From positions 32,001 to 73,871 of the forward strand of contig JAQGGZ010000008.1 of NCBI GenBank assembly GCA_028289125.1: DNA of 41,871 nucleotides, read 5' to 3'. The notes under the pieces were generated by a model. That model worked only from the letters and a program-made list of their open reading frames with translations. It did no database searches and was not told the DNA's origin. Numbering within the stretch: the first letter of the stretch is position 1; each line of letters starts with the position of its first letter. The stretch comes from Candidatus Saccharimonadota bacterium (GTDB taxonomy: Bacteria; Patescibacteriota; Saccharimonadia; Saccharimonadales; UBA4665). The position numbers were made by a program, and so were the translations under genes. Of this stretch, positions 38,228 through 41,871 are shown piece after piece.

Positions 38228-39991
38228 TTAGAGAGCGATGTCTTCCGGACGGATCTGACTACCGGGTGTGCCGGCCTGTGGAGCCGGTGCGGGCGCAGCG
38301 CCACCACTGGCCTGAATCTCTTTGGCTTCTTCGGCAGCGGCCAGCTGGTTGATGTCGGGCCTGGCTTCGGGATTACTGATAGGACGGATGACTTTCTTGC
38401 TGCCATCACCGGCGGGAGCTGGTACAGGATTAGGCGCAGAGGGGGCTGGTGGGGTCGGCGGAGTGACCGGTGCCGGTGCCGCTGGTGGAGTCGGCGCGAT
38501 AACGACTGGCTCTGGAGCCGGCGCTGGTGCGGACTCTGCTGCCGGGACGCTGGCCTTTAACTGGTCAACGGCATTGTTCAGCAAAGCCTGGTTCTGTTCA
38601 TCGACGGAGGCTTCAGCTTCTGCGGCAGCTTCCACTTCTGGAGCTGGAGTTTCTTCCGGTGCTGGAACGGCTGGCGACGGTGTCGGTATGAACGGTGGTG
38701 CTACTGCCGGTGGAGCCGGAGCTGCGGGCGTCTCAACAGCTGGTTCGGCTGGCGACGGGTCCTCTGGTGGGGCGACGACGGGGTCATCTTCATCGGTAGC
38801 AGGTGCTTCTGGGGTAGGAGCTGATGGCTCCGCGGGAGTGGCTTCAGTGACCGGTGATTCAACAGGAGCTGCGGTAGCTGGCTCTGGAGTCGCAGGTTCT
38901 TCAACTGGGGCGGTTTCACCTTCAGGCTTTAATGATGCTTCAAGCGCAGCGGCAGCGGCCTCTACTTGCTGAGCAACTTCTTCGTCAGTCTGGGTTGGCG
39001 AAGATTCACCCTCAGAGGTCGGGGTTTCTGGTACGGCAGGAGTAGCAGTCGGTCCGGCAAAAGCATCAATCTGTGCTTGGATTTCGGCTTCTTCTTGGGC
39101 TAAAGTTTCGGTCAATTCATCGGTGGCACTAGAATCGTCGACTGACTGGGTAGGAGCGACTGTGTCACTTGGTTCGGGCATTTCGGCAGGCGGCGTGACG
39201 CTGGTTTCGATGACGGCTGGTGCAGCCGGGGCTTGGACAGGTTCACTTGATTCAGGAGCAGAGACGACTGGATCGACGGCTGGCTCTTCTGTAAGTGGCG
39301 CAGGAGCCGGAGGAGTCGTTACGGCTGCAGGTTCTGGAACGGCGACTGGCTCGGCTTGTACGACGGGTTCTGGTGTTGGTGCGGCGACAGGATCAGCGGC
39401 CGGAGGGGTGGCTGCAACGGATTCCGAGGCAACAGGAGGAGTCGCGACAGGAGGTTCAGCTACTGTCGCTGGCGCCACAGCAGGTGCAGCGGCAACTGGT
39501 TCGGGCAGGCTTACGTCAGGTGTGACCGGTTCGGCAGCGACAGGCGTGTCCTGGATGATAGGTGCCGGCGCAGCGACCGGCTCTGGTGCGGCAGCTGGAG
39601 CCATGGCGGGCTCGGGCGTGTCGACGTCACCTAATAATACTTTGGCGTTGTTGACGATATCTTCGAGGGTAACCTGGGATTTGACGAGATAGCGGTCGGC
39701 ACCGAGGGATTGGGCACGGGCTTCGTCTTCAGCTTGGCTGAGGGCGGTCAGCATGATGACGTGGACGTTCTTGAGGCCGTCGGTGTTGCGCATGATGTCG
39801 AGCATGTCAAAACCAGAGATGTTGGGCATCATGACGTCTGAGATGACGAGGTCGGGCTTTTCCTGCGAGGCGATCGCGAGGGCGGCTTCCCCGTCAGGAG
39901 CGGTAACGATGTCATAGCCTTCAGCCATCAGGCGGGCTTCATAGATTTCTCGTAAGTTATTGTCGTCTTCGACCAAGAGGATTTTTGACAT
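38228..39991 (-). CDS. Response regulator with a very long disordered P/A/E-rich tail, 587 residues
   Basis: The first 122 residues are a complete receiver: acidic pair in LLVEDD, phospho-acceptor D52 (LVISDVMMP), T82 and K104 (YLVKSQ). From about 123 to 555 the sequence is a low-complexity mix of Pro, Ala, Glu, Val, Thr and Ser (PAPAPEPV-like units, with acidic and Gln patches at about 285-350), with no folded output domain. The last 40 residues (KKVIRPISNPEARPDINQLAAAEEAKEIQASG...) form a short conserved-looking end. There is an AGGAA site before the ATG. The kinase gene lies just upstream on the same strand (35-base gap), so the two form a two-component pair. The long tail could reach, crowd or tether a partner. 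Confidence 0.88.
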   Translation of the reverse strand: MSKILLVEDDNNLREIYEARLMAEGYDIVTAPDGEAALAIASQEKPDLVISDVMMPNISGFDMLDIMRNTDGLKNVHVIMLTALSQAEDEARAQSLGADRYLVKSQVTLEDIVNNAKVLLGDVDTPEPAMAPAAAPEPVAAPAPIIQDTPVAAEPVTPDVSLPEPVAAAPAVAPATVAEPPVATPPVASESVAATPPAADPVAAPTPEPVVQAEPVAVPEPAAVTTPPAPAPLTEEPAVDPVVSAPESSEPVQAPAAPAVIETSVTPPAEMPEPSDTVAPTQSVDDSSATDELTETLAQEEAEIQAQIDAFAGPTATPAVPETPTSEGESSPTQTDEEVAQQVEAAAAALEASLKPEGETAPVEEPATPEPATAAPVESPVTEATPAEPSAPTPEAPATDEDDPVVAPPEDPSPAEPAVETPAAPAPPAVAPPFIPTPSPAVPAPEETPAPEVEAAAEAEASVDEQNQALLNNAVDQLKASVPAAESAPAPAPEPVVIAPTPPAAPAPVTPPTPPAPSAPNPVPAPAGDGSKKVIRPISNPEARPDINQLAAAEEAKEIQASGGAAPAPAPQAGTPGSQIRPEDIAL

Positions 39992-40026
39992 ATCGTTCCT
40001 ATATGCTTATGTTTAAGCTCATTCTA

Positions 40027-41370
40027 TCATGAACCGGCTGATGTTGTAAGGGGCGGTACGGTGTCACCACCGGCGCCGGAGCGTAGCATTTCTTCGGCCT
40101 TGGCGGAGCTGAGGCGTGGCAGGTTGATAAAGAAGGTACTGCCCTGCCCGATGACGCTGTCGGCCCAGATGCGGCCCTGGTACAGTTCGACGATCTTGCG
40201 GCAGATGAACAGGCCGAGGCCGGTACCACCGATGGTACGGGTGGCTGAGTTGTCGACGCGGTAAAACTTCTCGAACAGGTGCGCCACGTCGTCGGCCGGG
40301 ATACCCGGGCCGGTGTCACGGACGTACAGCTGAACGACGTCATTATTGCCGGTCAGGCCAAGGCTGACCTTGCCTTTCTCGGTGTACTTGCAGGCATTAT
40401 CAAAGATATTGGTTATGACCTCGCGGAGGCGGTCGGGGTCGGCGTAGACGTAGTACAGCGGTTTGAGCATCTTTTCCTGGGTGGTGTCGATGTTCTTGCT
40501 GGAACCCAGGACGAATTCGCTAAACAGGCCTTTGCGGTCGGCCGAGAACTTCAGGTCTTCGGCAAGCTGTTGGGCGAACTCGCCGATTTCAACGACCGTC
40601 GGGTGGTTGGTCAGGCGGCCATCCTCAGCCTTGGCGCTGGTTAATAAGTCCTGGAACAGCTTACCGAGGTGCTGGGTGCTGAGGTGAGCTTTTTCGAGGT
40701 AGTTCTTGGCACGCTCGTCGATGGTGGCGACCTTGGCGTTCAAAGCCAGCGCCAGGTAACCTTCGATGGCCGCGACCGGGGTGCGCATCTCGTGGCTGGC
40801 GGTACTGATGAACTCGGCGCGCTGCTGCTCTTCGGCGCGCTCGCTGGTGACGTCACGGAAAACGGCGACCCCACCGGTCACCACGCCGTCTTCAGATAAT
40901 AGTGGCGAGACGCTACACGTGATCGGCACCAGCTTCTTGCCTTTGGTGGTCAGGTAGGCGGTGTTGTCGCGAACGGTCTTCTTGTCGAGGAAGATGCGTT
41001 CAAACGGGTGGTTGCCGTCAGGGTATGGCTCGCCCTTCTGGTTCGTAAAGATCATGACGTTATGGAAGTTGAGACCCGAGACATCTTCTGACGCCCAGCC
41101 GCTGATGACGGCCGCACCAGGGTTGAATAACTGGATCGTCTTGTTGTCATCAAAAAGAACCACCCCGTCTTCGATGCTGTTGATGATGATGGTCGATCTG
41201 GTACGTTCGTCGATCAGACTCTTCGACAGGCTGGTATTGATCAGTGCCGCCTTACGGGTGCGTTTCTTGACGTACAGCCGCACGCCGATGATTATCGCGG
41301 TGAGGAGTACTAAAACCACTGCTGCCGCAGCGATGAGGAGGGCGATTCCGGGAATTTCGACAGTGTTCAT
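40027..41370 (-). CDS. Membrane-anchored sensor histidine kinase (PAS-HisKA-HATPase)
   Basis: Sensor of the pair with the response regulator downstream. One membrane segment lies at about 8-31 with no extracellular domain, then a PAS domain (about 57-175, with IEDGVVLFDDNKTIQLFNPGAAVISGW), the HisKA dimerisation domain with H193 in STASHEMRTPVAAIEGYL, and the ATPase domain with N325 (NIFDNACKYT), D352 in VRDTGPGIPADD, and GGTGLGLFICRKIVELYQGRIW. At 447 residues it resembles the VicK/PhoR group. Lack of an outside sensor domain means the signal is inside or in the membrane. Confidence 0.93.
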   Translation of the reverse strand: MNTVEIPGIALLIAAAAVVLVLLTAIIIGVRLYVKKRTRKAALINTSLSKSLIDERTRSTIIINSIEDGVVLFDDNKTIQLFNPGAAVISGWASEDVSGLNFHNVMIFTNQKGEPYPDGNHPFERIFLDKKTVRDNTAYLTTKGKKLVPITCSVSPLLSEDGVVTGGVAVFRDVTSERAEEQQRAEFISTASHEMRTPVAAIEGYLALALNAKVATIDERAKNYLEKAHLSTQHLGKLFQDLLTSAKAEDGRLTNHPTVVEIGEFAQQLAEDLKFSADRKGLFSEFVLGSSKNIDTTQEKMLKPLYYVYADPDRLREVITNIFDNACKYTEKGKVSLGLTGNNDVVQLYVRDTGPGIPADDVAHLFEKFYRVDNSATRTIGGTGLGLFICRKIVELYQGRIWADSVIGQGSTFFINLPRLSSAKAEEMLRSGAGGDTVPPLTTSAGS

Positions 41371-41394
41371 ATTTGTTTTGTTAACTTAAGCGGT

Positions 41395-41423
41395 ATTATG
41401 ACTTGTTCGGAGTGTTATTACAA
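41395..41423 (-). promoter_or_regulatory. Promoter of the kinase/regulator operon
   Basis: Reverse strand: TTGTAA (41418-41423), 17 bases, CATAAT (41395-41400). The leader is about 18 bases, A/C-rich, without a Shine-Dalgarno site. Confidence 0.65.
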
Positions 41424-41430
41424 GGGTGCA

Positions 41431-41459
41431 TGGACGGGAGCTAACAGATGTGGTAATAT
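41431..41459 (+). promoter_or_regulatory. Probable tRNA-Glu promoter
   Basis: TGGACG (41431-41436), 17 bases, TAATAT (41454-41459) with a TGG extension. The precursor would carry about 90 bases before the tRNA, including a CCATTTTC/GAAAATGG hairpin. Confidence 0.55.
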
Positions 41460-41558
41460 TCTGACTTGTGCGAGGCTTCGGCCCCATCTCTAACGAGATG
41501 TACCCATTTTCTCGGAAAATGGAAATATGCCAGCACATTTCCGCTTTCCTGCGAAAAT

Positions 41559-41635
41559 GGCCCCATCGTCTAGCGGTCCAGGACTCCGGGTTCTCAGTCC
41601 GGCAATCGCGGGTTCGAATCCCGCTGGGGTCACCA
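41559..41635 (+). tRNA. tRNA-Glu(CTC)
   Basis: Full cloverleaf: acceptor GGCCCCA/TGGGGTC, anticodon stem CCGGG/TCCGG, loop TTCTCAG with anticodon CTC (reads GAG), T arm GCGGG-TTCGAAT-CCCGC, discriminator A and an encoded CCA. The whole is 77 bases. Confidence 0.96.
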
Positions 41636-41674
41636 AAGAAAAAGCTCCAGCCTTCAGGTTGGAGCTTTTTCTTT
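41635..41674 (+). terminator. Terminator after tRNA-Glu
   Basis: A stem of about 15 bp (core GCTCCA/TGGAGC with long A- and U-rich flanks) with a U-tract, starting at the last base of the tRNA. Confidence 0.93.
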
Positions 41675-41763
41675 GGTCGCTCTCGCAGAGAGCCGAAGCC
41701 GAAGGGTTCGATCGTCGACGTCACGCACAGCTGCTGGCAGCGAGCACGGCGGAAGACGTAAAC

Positions 41764-41783
41764 ATCCCGCTGGGGTCACCAAA
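41764..41783 (+). repeat. Exact 20-base copy of the tRNA-Glu 3' end
   Basis: The bases of the T-arm 3' strand, acceptor 3' strand, CCA and two following A (41618-41637) are repeated exactly at 41764-41783. The copy has no 5' part of a tRNA before it. It is either an attachment-site relic or the end of a lost second tRNA gene. Confidence 0.8.
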
Positions 41784-41787
41784 TGAG

Positions 41788-41818
41788 ACTCATCGCCACC
41801 GGACGGGTCTTTTTTGAG
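41788..41818 (+). terminator. Terminator after the tRNA 3' copy
   Basis: AGACTC and GGGTCT (about 41787-41813) pair around a GC loop, followed by six T. So the copied tRNA end, like the real tRNA, is followed by its own terminator. Bases 41819-41871 hold nothing recognised. Confidence 0.75.
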
Positions 41819-41871
41819 CCGTCCGACATAGAGTCGTTTCGAGGAAAAATGCTACGTTTAGTGCTATTGGC

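Noticed and set aside
38322-39692. Long forward-strand Gly/Ala/Ser-rich frames opposite the response regulator
   Set aside because: They are shadows of the P/A/E-rich tail, whose repetitive GC codons keep other frames open.
41559-41783. A complete integrated mobile element bounded by the tRNA repeats
   Set aside because: Only about 126 bases lie between the copies and no integrase or transposase gene is in the window.
1-41871. Insertion sequences, transposases, CRISPR arrays, prophage genes
   Set aside because: None seen on either strand; no terminal inverted repeats around any gene.

Overview
The window looks like the chromosome of a small-genome bacterium of the Candidate Phyla Radiation, most likely a member of the Saccharibacteria (TM7). 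This is an inference from the gene set and protein style (compact informational genes, a trimmed division/wall cluster without murC-F, many orphan proteins, a response regulator with a huge disordered tail). TGA is used as a normal stop throughout, which argues against the CPR lineages that recode it. Genes lie on both strands and are mostly short transcription units.

Layout. 1-6.2 kb: end of a receiver-domain gene, recO, an orphan, glycyl-tRNA synthetase, RNase HI, an alpha/beta hydrolase, a tiny membrane protein, an FMN-barrel protein, a deoxyribosyltransferase-like protein, an inositol-monophosphatase-family enzyme and a convergent PsiE-like protein. 6.3-11.1 kb: a PIF1-type helicase, two reverse-strand membrane proteins, an UlaG-like metallo-hydrolase and a GH1 glycosidase. 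11.1-20.7 kb: two small orphans, then the dcw cluster mraZ-rsmH-ftsL-ftsI-mraY-ftsW-murG-ftsQ with a reverse-strand GNAT gene between ftsI and mraY. mraZ has a phased TGGG operator on its own promoter, and a 354-base structured leader separates mraZ from rsmH. 20.7-28.6 kb: a 690-base non-coding stretch, an OpgC/acyltransferase-3-like membrane protein, an acyl-adenylate ligase, a sigma-region-4/HARE-HTH regulator behind a perfect consensus promoter, topA, a 56-residue membrane protein and dprA. 28.6-33.6 kb: an apparently new structured non-coding RNA of about 440 nt with its own strong promoter and terminator, a 740-residue orphan, pth and der. 33.7-37.5 kb: an accessory island of small orphan genes with strong Shine-Dalgarno sites and long hairpins, plus a candidate transglutaminase-like protein overlapping a 54-residue peptide gene. 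37.5-41.9 kb: a pseudouridine synthase, a response regulator with a P/A/E-rich tail, its histidine kinase, tRNA-Glu(CTC), and a nearby exact repeat of the tRNA 3' end.

Two styles of gene start coexist. At least fifteen genes have a TANNNT-type -10 hexamer placed 5-8 bases before the start codon, so their mRNAs should be leaderless or nearly so; this rule also fixes several start codons. A second group, mostly small orphans with C/G-ending codons, has real 5' leaders, strong GGAGG-type sites and long GC-rich hairpins without U-tracts. The dcw genes mraZ, rsmH, ftsL and ftsQ have A/C-rich leaders without a Shine-Dalgarno site.

The strongest candidates for undescribed biology are the 28.7-29.2 kb RNA, the leaderless-start architecture, the mraZ-rsmH leader, the sigma4-HARE regulator and the 33.7-37.5 kb island.
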